A stretch of 64,000 bases of DNA from Paenibacillus silvisoli (GTDB lineage: Bacteria > Bacillota > Bacilli > Paenibacillales > Paenibacillaceae), in assembly GCF_030866765.1 (NCBI RefSeq), contig NZ_CP133017.1, positions 4,733,501 to 4,797,500 on the forward strand. The letters run 5' to 3'. The notes beneath the pieces were generated by a model. It saw nothing but the letters and a program-made list of their open reading frames with translations, was not told the DNA's origin and made no database searches. Every line of letters starts with the position of its first letter. Position 1 is the stretch's first letter. Shown here in pieces: positions 17,798-26,001 of this stretch. The position numbers and the translations under genes were made by a program.

Positions 17798-19327
17798 TTA
17801 ATGGCGGATGAGATAATCGAAGGCGCTTAATGCTGCGGTCGCGCCCGAGCCCATCGAAATAACGATTTGGTTATACGGACTGTCCGTGCAATCGCCGCCG
17901 GCGAATACGCCCGGCATGCTCGTTGCTCCGCGTTTGTCCGTGACGATTTCCCCGGCGCCCGTCCGTTCGATGCCGTCGCCGAGCCATTCGGTATTCGGAA
18001 CGAGACCGATTTGCACGAATACGCCTTCGAGCTCGACATGCTTCTCGGCTCCCGTGTCGCGTTCGATGTAGGAAATGCCGTTCACTTTGTCCGTGCCCGT
18101 AATTTCTTTCGTTTGCACGTTCTTCAGCACCGTTACGTTCGGAAGACTGTACAGACGATCCTGCAGCACGGCGTCCGCTTTCAGCTCCGGAGAGGAGGAC
18201 ATGAGCGTGACATGGCTGGCGATGCCCGCGAGGTCGATCGCCGCCTCGACGCCGGAGTTGCCCCCGCCGGCAACGGCTACGCGCTTGCCGGCGTACAACG
18301 GACCGTCGCAATGCGGGCAGTAAGCGACGCCTTTATTTTTGAACTCCTCTTCGCCCGGAACGCCGATATTGCGCCAGCGAGCGCCCGTGGAGAGTATAAC
18401 GGTTTTGCTCTTGAGCACGGCGCCGTTCTCGAGCTCGACTTCGATGAGGTCGCCCTTCGTAAGCCGCGTCGCGCGCTGAAGCTTCATGATGTCGACGTTG
18501 TACTCCTTCACATGCTCTTCCAGACTAGCCGCAAGCCTAGGACCTTCCGTGTACTTCACGCCGATGAGGTTCTCGATGCCGACCGTATCGACCACCTGGC
18601 CGCCGAAGCGGTCCGCTACGATACCGGTGCGGATTCCTTTGCGCGCCGCGTAGATCGCCGCGCTCGCGCCCGCAGGACCGCCGCCGACGACAAGCACGTC
18701 GAACGGCTCTTTGCTGAACAGCGCCGAGTCATCGCGAACCGAACCCATTTTGGACAAAATTTCGTCGATCGTCATGCGGCCGCCGCCGAAAAATTCGCCG
18801 TTCAGGAACACGGACGGCACAGCCATAATGTTCTTGCTCTCGACCTCCGCTGTGAACGCCGCGCCGTCGATCATCGTGTGCGAAATGCCGGGATTGAGCA
18901 CGCTCATCAGGTTCAGCGCCTGCACGACGTCCGGGCAGTTATGGCAGCTTAAGCTGATGTACGTTTCGAAGCGGTACACGCCTTGAATGCTCTTGATCCG
19001 GTCGATCACGTCCTGCTCGACTTTAGGCGCTCTGCCGCTGACCTGCAGCAGTGCCAGCACCAAGGACGTAAATTCGTGGCCGAGCGGCACGCCCGCAAAC
19101 ACGATGCCGGTGTTCTCGCCAGGGCGGTTCACGCTAAAGCTCGGCGTTCGCGGCAAATCCGCTTTCTCGATCCGGATCCGTGTCGTCATCCCCGCAAGCG
19201 CGTCCATCAGCCCGAGCATGTCCTGCGATACTTGATCGTCGCTCGCGCTCACTTTAATCTGGACGTCGCCTTCCATCAGGCCAAGGTATTGCTGTAATTG
19301 CGCCTTGATTTCCGCATCTAATACCAT
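17798..19327 (-). CDS. ahpF: alkyl hydroperoxide reductase flavoprotein subunit AhpF (copy 1)
   Basis: 509 residues, the usual AhpF length. The N-terminal tandem thioredoxin-like domain has CHNC (in SLSCHNCPDVVQ). The FAD/NADH domain has GGGPAGASAA and the second redox pair in AYCPHCDGP, and ends GGDCTDSPYNQIVISMGSG. It passes electrons from NADH to AhpC. It lies 31 bp downstream of ahpC1 in the same operon. It is very similar to copy 2 at 20341-21870; both copies keep all cysteine pairs and appear functional. Confidence 0.97.
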   Translation of the reverse strand: MVLDAEIKAQLQQYLGLMEGDVQIKVSASDDQVSQDMLGLMDALAGMTTRIRIEKADLPRTPSFSVNRPGENTGIVFAGVPLGHEFTSLVLALLQVSGRAPKVEQDVIDRIKSIQGVYRFETYISLSCHNCPDVVQALNLMSVLNPGISHTMIDGAAFTAEVESKNIMAVPSVFLNGEFFGGGRMTIDEILSKMGSVRDDSALFSKEPFDVLVVGGGPAGASAAIYAARKGIRTGIVADRFGGQVVDTVGIENLIGVKYTEGPRLAASLEEHVKEYNVDIMKLQRATRLTKGDLIEVELENGAVLKSKTVILSTGARWRNIGVPGEEEFKNKGVAYCPHCDGPLYAGKRVAVAGGGNSGVEAAIDLAGIASHVTLMSSSPELKADAVLQDRLYSLPNVTVLKNVQTKEITGTDKVNGISYIERDTGAEKHVELEGVFVQIGLVPNTEWLGDGIERTGAGEIVTDKRGATSMPGVFAGGDCTDSPYNQIVISMGSGATAALSAFDYLIRH

Positions 19328-19358
19328 CTCTCATCCACCCCCTGGTCTCTATATCTTC

Positions 19359-19922
19359 TTAGATCTTGCCGACAAGATCCAAGCTCGGCTTCAGCGTCGA
19401 ACCGCCTTCTTGCCATTTCGCCGGGCAAACCTCGCCTGGATTGTTGCGCACATATTGAGCTGCCTTGATTTTGTTCACGAGCGTGCTTGCATCGCGGCCG
19501 ATGCCGCCTGCCGTAATTTCAACCGTTTGAACGACACCGTCCGGGTCGATGATGAACGTGCCGCGGTCGGCCAAGCCGTCTTCCTCGATCAGCACGTCGA
19601 AGTTGCGGGAAATCGTATGCGCCGGGTCGCCGATCATGATGTACTCGATTTTGCCGATCGTTTCCGAGTTGTCGTGCCATGCTTTGTGCGTGAAATGCGT
19701 GTCCGTCGATACGGAGTAAACTTCGACGCCAAGCGATTTCAAGGTTGCGTATTGATCCTGCAGGTCGCCAAGCTCCGTTGGGCAAACGAATGTAAAGTCA
19801 GCCGGGTAGAAGCAGACAACGCTCCATTGGCCTTTGAAATTCGCTTCCGTTACTTCGATGAAATCACCGTTTTGGTAAGCTTGCGCTTGGAATGGCTGTA
19901 CTTCTTTTCCGATTAGAGACAT
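19359..19922 (-). CDS. ahpC: peroxiredoxin AhpC (copy 1)
   Basis: 187 residues, a typical 2-Cys peroxiredoxin. The peroxidatic Cys47 is in FVCPTE and the resolving Cys in EVCPAKW near the C-terminus, with the GGIG motif present. It reduces H2O2 and organic peroxides and is re-reduced by AhpF encoded just downstream. The promoter region carries a PerR-like box and Fur-like boxes (19955-20036). Its paralogue lies at 22041-22604. Confidence 0.97.
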   Translation of the reverse strand: MSLIGKEVQPFQAQAYQNGDFIEVTEANFKGQWSVVCFYPADFTFVCPTELGDLQDQYATLKSLGVEVYSVSTDTHFTHKAWHDNSETIGKIEYIMIGDPAHTISRNFDVLIEEDGLADRGTFIIDPDGVVQTVEITAGGIGRDASTLVNKIKAAQYVRNNPGEVCPAKWQEGGSTLKPSLDLVGKI

Positions 19923-19954
19923 GATGTCGTTCCTCCTGTAGAATAAGCTTTAAT

Positions 19955-20036
19955 TTAGAATTATTATAAATTGATATTAGTTCTCATTGGGCGTTTTGTC
20001 AACCCATTTACAGCTTCCAATTGATAATTATTTTCA
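19955..20036 (-). promoter_or_regulatory. ahpC1 promoter with PerR-like and two Fur-like boxes
   Basis: The minus-strand -35 TTGACA (20002-19997), 17-bp spacer and -10 TAATAT (19979-19974) form a strong promoter. A PerR-box match TTAGAATTATTATAA (19955-19969, one mismatch to TTATAATNATTATAA) lies just downstream of the -10. TGATATTAGTTCTCA (19972-19986) overlaps the -10. TGATAATTATTTTCA (20022-20036) lies 20 bp upstream of the -35; both resemble the Fur box TGATAATNATTATCA. Control by PerR is well supported, Fur by similarity only. Confidence 0.75.
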
Positions 20037-20063
20037 ATTGAGCCGAAATGCATCCCCCTGGAA

Positions 20064-20250
20064 TTTTAACGGTTGTTACAGCGCTTATATCCCCCAAACA
20101 GCCACTCTAAAATTCGTAACGGTTGCAGTCGAGTCTATTCCGGCAAATCGGCACGAATTGGCGTAAATTGAGACCAATAAGCGCTGTGGCGACCGTTACA
20201 GCTGGAAATCAAGCATTTGGAGCCAAATAGGCGCTGTGGCAACCGTCAGC
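20064..20250. repeat. TAACGGTTGCC-family repeats, locus A
   Basis: Four degenerate units: TAACGGTTG on plus at 20067 and 20117, and the inverse GACCGTTA / AACCGTCA at about 20191 and 20241. Each is next to a GCGCT(T/G) block. Spacing within each pair is 50 bp. It lies between the ahpC1 promoter and the ahpF2 terminator. Nothing else is seen in this interval. Confidence 0.7.
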
Positions 20251-20278
20251 ACATTTGAAGCACGCAAGCGTCTCCATG

Positions 20279-20315
20279 AAAAAAACCGCCCGCATCCTTT
20301 GGGACACAAGGCGGT
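20279..20315 (-). terminator. terminator of ahpF2
   Basis: On the minus strand, ACCGCC and GGCGGT enclose a partly paired loop (GTGTCC / GGATGC) and are followed by TTTTTT. Confidence 0.8.
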
Positions 20316-20340
20316 CGAACGAGTACGATCACTGCAGCGA

Positions 20341-21870
20341 TTAATTGCGGATGAGATAATCGAAGGCACCCAAAGCTGCGGTTGCGCCCGAGCCCATCGA
20401 AATAATGATTTGCTTATACGGACTGTTCGTGCAGTCGCCTGCGGCGAATACGCCCGGCAAGGTCGTCGCGCCATGGCTGTTGACGACGATTTCGCCGAAA
20501 CGGGTACGTTCGATGCCCTCGCCAAGCCAGTCGGTATTCGGAACAAGTCCGATCTGAACGAACACGCCTTCAAGCTCGACATGCTTCTCGGCGCCCGTAT
20601 CGCGTTCGATATAGGAAATGCCGTTGACTTTGTCCGTGCCGGTAATTTCTTTCGTCTGCACGTTCTTGTGCACCGTGACGTTCGGCAGACTGAACAGACG
20701 GTCTTGCAGCACGGAGTCCGCCTTCAATTCCGGAGCGAATTCCAGAACCGTCACATGGCTCGTAATGCCCGCCAGGTCGATCGCCGCCTCGATGCCGGAG
20801 TTGCCTCCGCCGATGACGGCTACGCGCTTGCCGGCAAACAGCGGACCGTCGCAATGCGGGCAATACGCCACGCCTTTGTTCTTGAACTCCGCTTCGCCCG
20901 GCACGCCGATATTGCGCCAGCGCGCGCCCGTGGAAAGAATGACGGTTTTGCTCTTCAGCACGGCGCCGTTCTCAAGCTCGACTTCTATAAGGTCACTCTT
21001 CGTGAGACTTTTCGCGCGCTGCAGCTTCATGACGTCGACGTTGTACTCTTTCACATGCTCCTCGAGGCTAGCCGCGAGCTTCGGACCTTCGGTATATTTC
21101 AAGCTGATAAAATTTTCGATGCCGACCGTATCCATCACTTGGCCGCCGAAGCGTTCCGCCACGACGCCTGTGCGAATGCCTTTACGCGCCGCGTAAATGG
21201 CCGCGCTCGCGCCCGCAGGACCGCCGCCGACGACAAGCACGTCGTACGGCTCCTTGTTGAACAGCTCCGAGTCGTCGCGCTTCGTGCCGATTTTGGCCAA
21301 AATCTCGTCGATCGTCATGCGGCCGCCGCCGAAAAACTCGCCGTTCAAGAACACCGATGGCACCGCCATGACGTTGTTCCCTTCGGCTTCGGCTTTGAAC
21401 ACCGCGCCGTCGATCATCGTATGCGAAATGCCTGGATTCAGCACGCTCATCAGGTTCAGCGCCTGCACGACATCCGGGCAGTTATGGCAGCTCAAGCTGA
21501 TGTACGACTCGAAACGGTACTCGCCTCTGATGCTCTTGATCTGATCGATCACGGATTGCTCCGCTTTAGGAGCTCTGCCGCTGACTTGCAGAAGCGCAAG
21601 CACAAGCGACGTAAACTCGTGACCGAGCGGGATGCCTGCGAACGCAATGCCCGTTTCCTCGCCTGGGCGATTGACGCTGAAGCTTGGCTTTCTCGACAAT
21701 TCCGCCTGCTCTACTTTAATCCGGGAAGTCATGCCGACCAGTTCGTCCATAAGCTCAAGCATATCCTTCGATGCTTGATCGTCGCCTGCGCAAACTTTAA
21801 TATGAACGTCGCCTTCCATCAAGCCGAGGTATTGATTTAATTGTGCCTTAATTTCCGCGTCTAATACCAT
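20341..21870 (-). CDS. ahpF: alkyl hydroperoxide reductase flavoprotein subunit AhpF (copy 2)
   Basis: 509 residues, clearly paralogous to copy 1 and differing at scattered positions (for example IRGEYRFESYISLSCHNC against IQGVYRFETYISLSCHNC). CHNC and CPHC redox pairs, GGGPAGASAA and GGGNSGIEAA nucleotide motifs are intact. Unlike copy 1 it is not co-transcribed with an ahpC by simple read-through. A terminator (21984-22019) and its own PerR-type promoter separate it from ahpC2. This allows the reductase to be expressed independently of the peroxidase. Confidence 0.97.
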   Translation of the reverse strand: MVLDAEIKAQLNQYLGLMEGDVHIKVCAGDDQASKDMLELMDELVGMTSRIKVEQAELSRKPSFSVNRPGEETGIAFAGIPLGHEFTSLVLALLQVSGRAPKAEQSVIDQIKSIRGEYRFESYISLSCHNCPDVVQALNLMSVLNPGISHTMIDGAVFKAEAEGNNVMAVPSVFLNGEFFGGGRMTIDEILAKIGTKRDDSELFNKEPYDVLVVGGGPAGASAAIYAARKGIRTGVVAERFGGQVMDTVGIENFISLKYTEGPKLAASLEEHVKEYNVDVMKLQRAKSLTKSDLIEVELENGAVLKSKTVILSTGARWRNIGVPGEAEFKNKGVAYCPHCDGPLFAGKRVAVIGGGNSGIEAAIDLAGITSHVTVLEFAPELKADSVLQDRLFSLPNVTVHKNVQTKEITGTDKVNGISYIERDTGAEKHVELEGVFVQIGLVPNTDWLGEGIERTRFGEIVVNSHGATTLPGVFAAGDCTNSPYKQIIISMGSGATAALGAFDYLIRN

Positions 21871-21892
21871 TCTTCGATTCCCTCCCTGTAAT

Positions 21893-21974
21893 TTAAAATT
21901 ATTATAAACTGATACTAATTCTCAGTAGGTTGTTTTGTCAATAAGGATTATGTTCCAAATGATAATGATTTTCA
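21893..21974 (-). promoter_or_regulatory. ahpF2 promoter with PerR-like and Fur-like boxes
   Basis: The minus-strand -35 is TTGACA (21941-21936), with an 18-bp spacer and -10 TAGTAT (21917-21912). The PerR-like box TTAAAATTATTATAA is at 21893-21907. Fur-like boxes are TGATACTAATTCTCA (21910-21924) and TGATAATGATTTTCA (21960-21974, 19 bp from the -35). The layout is the same as at ahpC1 and ahpC2. Confidence 0.75.
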
Positions 21975-21983
21975 ATTAGATCA

Positions 21984-22019
21984 ATAAAAAACCGCCCGCA
22001 CCGATTGGATGCGAGCGGC
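21984..22019 (-). terminator. terminator of ahpC2
   Basis: On the minus strand, CCGCTCGCA pairs with TGCGGGCGG (one mismatch), followed by TTTTTTATT. Confidence 0.9.
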
Positions 22020-22040
22020 ATAAAAAATTTATGTCGTTCC

Positions 22041-22604
22041 TTAGATCTTGCCGACAAGATCCAGGCTCGGCTTAAGCGTTGCGCCGCCTTCTTGCCATTT
22101 TGCAGGGCAAACTTCGCCTGGGTTGTTGCGGACGTATTGAGCTGCTTTGATTTTGTTCACGAGTTGGCTAGCGTCGCGGCCGATGCCGCCAGCGCTGATT
22201 TCAACCGTTTGGATCACGCCGTCCGGATCGATGATGAACGTACCGCGGTCAGCAAGACCGGCTTCTTCGATCAATACGTCGAAGTTGCGGGAGATCGTGT
22301 GCGTAGGGTCGCCGATCATGATGTATTCGATTTTGCCGATTGTTTCCGAGCTGTCGTGCCATGCTTTGTGCGTGAAGTGCGTATCTGTCGATACGGAGTA
22401 AACTTCTACGCCAAGCGATTTCAATGTTGCGTATTGGTCTTGCAGGTCGCCAAGCTCAGTTGGGCAAACGAACGTGAAGTCAGCTGGGTAGAAGCAAACA
22501 ACGCTCCATTGGCCTTTGAAGTTAGCTTCCGTTACTTCGATGAAATTACCGCCTTGGTATGCTTGTGCTTTGAAAGGTAGAACCTCTTTACCGATAAGGG
22601 ACAT
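22041..22604 (-). CDS. ahpC: peroxiredoxin AhpC (copy 2)
   Basis: 187 residues, nearly identical to copy 1 over [18 protein letters not shown] and the C-terminal half. Both catalytic cysteines (Cys47 and the EVCPAKW Cys) are kept. The start has AGGAGG ahead. It is a single-gene unit with its own PerR-like promoter and terminator. It peroxidises the same substrates in principle; the duplication may serve dosage or different regulation. Confidence 0.97.
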   Translation of the reverse strand: MSLIGKEVLPFKAQAYQGGNFIEVTEANFKGQWSVVCFYPADFTFVCPTELGDLQDQYATLKSLGVEVYSVSTDTHFTHKAWHDSSETIGKIEYIMIGDPTHTISRNFDVLIEEAGLADRGTFIIDPDGVIQTVEISAGGIGRDASQLVNKIKAAQYVRNNPGEVCPAKWQEGGATLKPSLDLVGKI

Positions 22605-22632
22605 CGTTATATTCCTCCTAGAGAGCGTTTGT

Positions 22633-22714
22633 TTAAAATAATTCTAAACTGATATTAATTTTCAGCCGTCGTTTTGTCAAGACTTTTTCATCACCCAATT
22701 GATAATTATTTTCA
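22633..22714 (-). promoter_or_regulatory. ahpC2 promoter with PerR-like and Fur-like boxes
   Basis: The minus-strand -35 is TTGACA (22680-22675), with a 17-bp spacer and -10 TAATAT (22657-22652). The PerR-like box TTAAAATAATTCTAA (22633-22647) has two mismatches, so it is the weakest of the three. Fur-like boxes are TGATATTAATTTTCA (22650-22664) and TGATAATTATTTTCA (22700-22714). Confidence 0.7.
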
Positions 22715-22749
22715 ATGATCCCCTACATTATACAAAATTATTGTCTTTC

Positions 22750-22776
22750 GCCCCGTTCTGCCAGGAACGGGGTTTT
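22750..22776 (+). terminator. orphan plus-strand terminator upstream of the glycosidase gene
   Basis: CCCCGTTC (loop TGCCAG) GAACGGGG followed by TTTTT. No plus-strand gene lies upstream within this stretch, so it either ends a very short transcript starting near the Fur-like box at 22700 or acts as a leader/insulator for the gene at 22867. Confidence 0.8.
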
Positions 22777-22866
22777 TGCGCTTTTCGATTTAAGCTGTAT
22801 TTAAGTTCCCCCTCCTATTGTAGAGGTATCGCAAGAGCAAGAGCTCATGAAGGAGTGACCCTACGG

Positions 22867-23883
22867 ATGGATCAGAAGAAGAACAAATCGCGGCGCAGGC
22901 TCATCATCGGCCTAACCTTATCCCTTACTACCGTTGGAGCCGTTCTGTACGGATTGGCGGACCGATATTTGATCGAACACGTGGAGGTGATCGTTCAGCC
23001 GGCTTCGGCAAGCGCGGTTTCGGTTCCAGCCTCGGGAACGGCTTCTGCCGCGGCAACGGCAACGGCTGCCGGGACGGCATCCGGGACTGACGCAGCTTCG
23101 GTGGCGGGTGGAGGTGCTGCTGGCAACGTTACGTCCGACGATTGGAACTATTTCAGCGACAGCATGGACATTGCGATCAAGAAAGTCGAAGCCGGGACCG
23201 GCGCCGACAAAATCACCTACTACGTCGCCGATGTCCAGACGAAGGATGCGGCGAAGCTGCTGACGGCTTTCGCGGACAATGCGTTCGGCCGCAATGTGAC
23301 CGAGGACACTTCCGTGATCGCTGAGGCTAACAATGCGATCCTCGCGATTAACGGCGACTACTACGGCTTCCGCAATGACGGGATCGTGATCCGAAACGGC
23401 ACGCTGTACCGGAATGAACCGGCTCGCGAAGGCTTGGCGCTTTATAAAGACGGCACGATGAAGTCCTACAACGAAGAAGAAGTTTCGGCCGACGACCTGC
23501 TTGCTCAAGGCGTGACGAACACCTTCTCGTTCGGACCTGCGCTGGTGAAGGAAGGTACGGCCGTCGACAATTTCGACAGCGTCAAGATCGATACGAATTT
23601 CGGCAACCGGACGATTGATGGCGCGAACCCGCGTACGGGGATCGGCATGATCTCGCCGAACCATTTTGTCCTCGTCGTCGTCGACGGCCGTCAGCAGACT
23701 TACAGCCGGGGCATGACTTTGAATGAGTTCGCGCACATCTTTGACGATCTCGGTGCGACCGAGGCGTACAACCTCGACGGCGGCGGCTCGTCCACGATGT
23801 ACTTCATGGGCCGCGTCGTGAACAGCCCGGGCAGCAAGGGGCGGGAGCGCGGCGTCAGCGACATTATCTATTTCGCGGAATAA
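22867..23883 (+). CDS. NAGPA-type phosphodiester glycosidase domain protein (membrane-anchored)
   Basis: 338 residues from the ATG at 22867 (AAGGAGTGA upstream). An N-terminal TM anchor (about 10-30) precedes an Ala/Thr/Ser-rich linker (about 40-80). The phosphodiester glycosidase (NAGPA, former DUF2233) domain follows, with ILAINGDYYGF, NPRTGIG and the conserved YNLDGGGSSTMY near the end. Family members remove sugar phosphodiester caps or act on exopolysaccharide. It probably acts outside the membrane on cell-wall or secreted glycans. A glycosyltransferase gene follows 31 bp downstream, suggesting a shared glycan role. Confidence 0.88.
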   Translation: MDQKKNKSRRRLIIGLTLSLTTVGAVLYGLADRYLIEHVEVIVQPASASAVSVPASGTASAAATATAAGTASGTDAASVAGGGAAGNVTSDDWNYFSDSMDIAIKKVEAGTGADKITYYVADVQTKDAAKLLTAFADNAFGRNVTEDTSVIAEANNAILAINGDYYGFRNDGIVIRNGTLYRNEPAREGLALYKDGTMKSYNEEEVSADDLLAQGVTNTFSFGPALVKEGTAVDNFDSVKIDTNFGNRTIDGANPRTGIGMISPNHFVLVVVDGRQQTYSRGMTLNEFAHIFDDLGATEAYNLDGGGSSTMYFMGRVVNSPGSKGRERGVSDIIYFAE

Positions 23884-23914
23884 GCGCGACTAAATTTAAG
23901 GAGGCAGATTGATT

Positions 23915-24865
23915 ATGATGACGGTATTAATTCCGGCTTACGAACCCGACCAACGTCTGCTCGTGCTGATTGCCAATTTGAAGAAGGCGGCGAGCGGCAT
24001 GAGCATCGTCGTTGTCGATGACGGCAGCGGCGAAGCGTATCGGGATATTTTCGACCAAGCCAGCGAGGCTGGCTGCATTGTGCTCACCCACGAGGTTAAT
24101 CTTGGCAAGGGACGTGCGCTTAAGACCGGCTTCTCCTATTTAAAGGAGAGCGGCGTGTCGGATGGCATCGTCTGCGCGGACAGCGACGGCCAGCATTTGC
24201 CGTCCGATATATTGCGGATCGCGGAAGCGGTGAATGCCCATCCGAACGAGCTCGTGCTTGGATGCCGATATTTTACGGGGGAGGTTCCGCTCCGCAGCCG
24301 GTTTGGCAACAGCGCTACCCGCCTTGTCTATGCGCTGACGACCGGCAGCCGCATTCAGGATACCCAGACCGGCTTGCGCGGCTTCTCCGCTTCGATGCTG
24401 GACTGGTTGTGCCAAATTCCCGGCGAACGGTTCGAATACGAGATGAACATGCTGCTGGCAGTTCAGGAGGATGGGTACCGAATGCATGAAGTGCCGATTC
24501 ATACGGTCTATTTGGAGAAAAACAAATCCTCGCATTTCCGCCCAATCGCGGATTCGCTCAAGGTATACGCGCCAATCGCGAAGTTCTGCTCGTCTTCCGC
24601 GCTTTCGGCGGGGCTCGATTTGGTCCTCCTGCTGCTGCTTCAGCTGATGACAGGCAGTCTGCTCTTCTCCGTTGCCGGCGCTAGGGCGGGCAGCTCCCTC
24701 TTCAATTACGCCATGAACCGGCGCTTCGTCTTCGGCAGGAAGCGCAGTCCATCTATCCTGTCGTCGGCGGCGAAATATTTCGCGCTCGTCGTGCTGATCT
24801 TGATGTTCAACTATGCCCTAATGTTCTTGTTCCACGAGAGCCGAGCATGCTTCCTAAATGAATAA
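23915..24865 (+). CDS. family 2 glycosyltransferase with truncated-looking GtrA-like C-terminus
   Basis: 316 residues from the ATG at 23915 (AAGGAGG 10 nt upstream). The GT2 domain (1-225) has VVVDDGSG, the DxD-like CADSDGQH and DTQTGLRGF, as in polyprenyl-phosphate glycosyltransferases. A GtrA-type membrane region follows (about 228-310) with NYAMNRRFVFGRK, then one more helix (YFALVVLILMFNYALMFLF). The frame then ends in HESRACFLNE directly before a terminator. GtrA domains normally have four helices, so the last part seems lost. It may transfer a sugar onto undecaprenyl phosphate for wall glycan decoration. Confidence 0.85.
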   Translation: MMTVLIPAYEPDQRLLVLIANLKKAASGMSIVVVDDGSGEAYRDIFDQASEAGCIVLTHEVNLGKGRALKTGFSYLKESGVSDGIVCADSDGQHLPSDILRIAEAVNAHPNELVLGCRYFTGEVPLRSRFGNSATRLVYALTTGSRIQDTQTGLRGFSASMLDWLCQIPGERFEYEMNMLLAVQEDGYRMHEVPIHTVYLEKNKSSHFRPIADSLKVYAPIAKFCSSSALSAGLDLVLLLLLQLMTGSLLFSVAGARAGSSLFNYAMNRRFVFGRKRSPSILSSAAKYFALVVLILMFNYALMFLFHESRACFLNE

Positions 24866-24899
24866 CGCCAGCTCCGCTTAATTGCGGGCTGGCGTTTTT
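24864..24899 (+). terminator. terminator of the glycosyltransferase gene
   Basis: AACGCCAGCTCCGC (loop TTAATT) GCGGGCTGGCGTTTTT; the stem starts at the stop codon. Confidence 0.9.
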
Positions 24900-24929
24900 G
24901 TGCGCGCGTTCAAGCCGGTGCTTGACGCG

Positions 24930-25831
24930 GCAGATGGAGTGTCGGAACGTTCAAATGTTGCTTGATCCACCGGAAAAAACTTCAATTTGCCAGCGTTTCT
25001 TGTACATCTCGGCGATCGCTTCGGCTGAGGGTTTGTGTAAATTAGTTGCTAGTATAACCGGGTTTCCATCAGGGTCGGTTAGTTTTACTATGCGGAAGCG
25101 GTGTTGGGAAAGCGTAGCTTTCGTCCCTAATTGACAGGTAAAGTCCTGTTCAATTGAACCGGCAAATTCACGTTTTCTCTTCCGCGGGATCGGTTCGTGA
25201 AAGTGCGTGTTGTCCCGGAGCCGGATGACAAACTGCTGTTTTTGCTCCAGGTAATCATCGAACAGTTTATGCTTCCCATAAGCGCGATCCGCTACCAATA
25301 TAAATGCTTGCCTCGAATATCCTCACAACTAAGCAAATCTGGGCAATTGCCCGTGGTCTCCGTTACTTGATGAAGACATCCTTCATCAGCAACGAGAGAA
25401 ACATGGAGTTTAATCCCAGCCCGTTCTCCTTTTAGCGGTGCCCATGGCAAACGTCCCATTCCGACTGTGATCTTCGTTGAATCGGCAATTAACAGCTGCT
25501 TCGGAATGCGTAAATTGCGCCGAGTCGGGCGATTACATTTGCTGATCATGAGATGCAGCAGCTGCTTAAAAAGCTCGAATGGAACTTCCTTGGCTTTCTT
25601 TGAGATGGTCGAATAATGAATGGGTGCAAGACCGGTGGTGTGCATACGTTTTTCGCCATCACGGTAGCCATCCCACTGTTGGAGCGCCGACTGGGCAAGA
25701 AACATGAACAGGTCATAGACGGTAAATTTCCGAGCAGTATCGTTATAGCCAAGCTGCTTAACGAAAGGCAGTACTTCATCTTTCGTCATGATCGATTGCA
25801 GAATAGTTGAGAACATAGTAGACTTTTGCAT
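24930..25831 (-). pseudogene. IS4-family transposase remnant (frameshifted and 3'-truncated)
   Basis: The 5' part (25831 to about 25292) encodes an IS4-type N-terminus (DEVLPFVKQLGYNDTARKFT) and the first Asp region (LIADSTKITVG). The frame then breaks near 25295 and continues at 25298 with VADRAYGKHKLFDDYL (second Asp). It reaches YKKRWQIEVF (DDE glutamate region), where a one-base loss in a T-run (about 24975) shifts the frame again. The minus-strand sequence still spells a diverged RWIKQHL-like continuation, then similarity stops about 80 residues short of a full enzyme. Clear terminal inverted repeats are not visible. Inactive. Confidence 0.85.
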
Positions 25832-25961
25832 GAGGCCGCCTCATTCCGGATGTTTTGTAGGGGTACAAACACATTACCGGATGAGCGGTCTTTTTGTTAC
25901 CTTTTTTTGGTTAATCAACAGGCCTGTATTTAATGCAACATTTTCTGTTCATTCACAAACT

Positions 25962-25999
25962 AAAGGCCAGCTCCCTGATCATCAGAGAGCTGGCCTTAC
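25962..25999 (-). terminator. probable terminator of the beta-helix lipoprotein gene
   Basis: AAAGGCCAGCTC pairs with GAGCTGGCCTT around a 13-nt loop. The T-tract is poor (TTTAGTTTG on the minus strand). Confidence 0.6.
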
Positions 26000-26001
26000 C
26001 T

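Noticed and set aside
20236..21840. 534-codon plus-strand frame opposite ahpF2
   Set aside because: A shadow of a conserved gene in GC-rich DNA; a similar shadow lies opposite ahpF1. No start signal.
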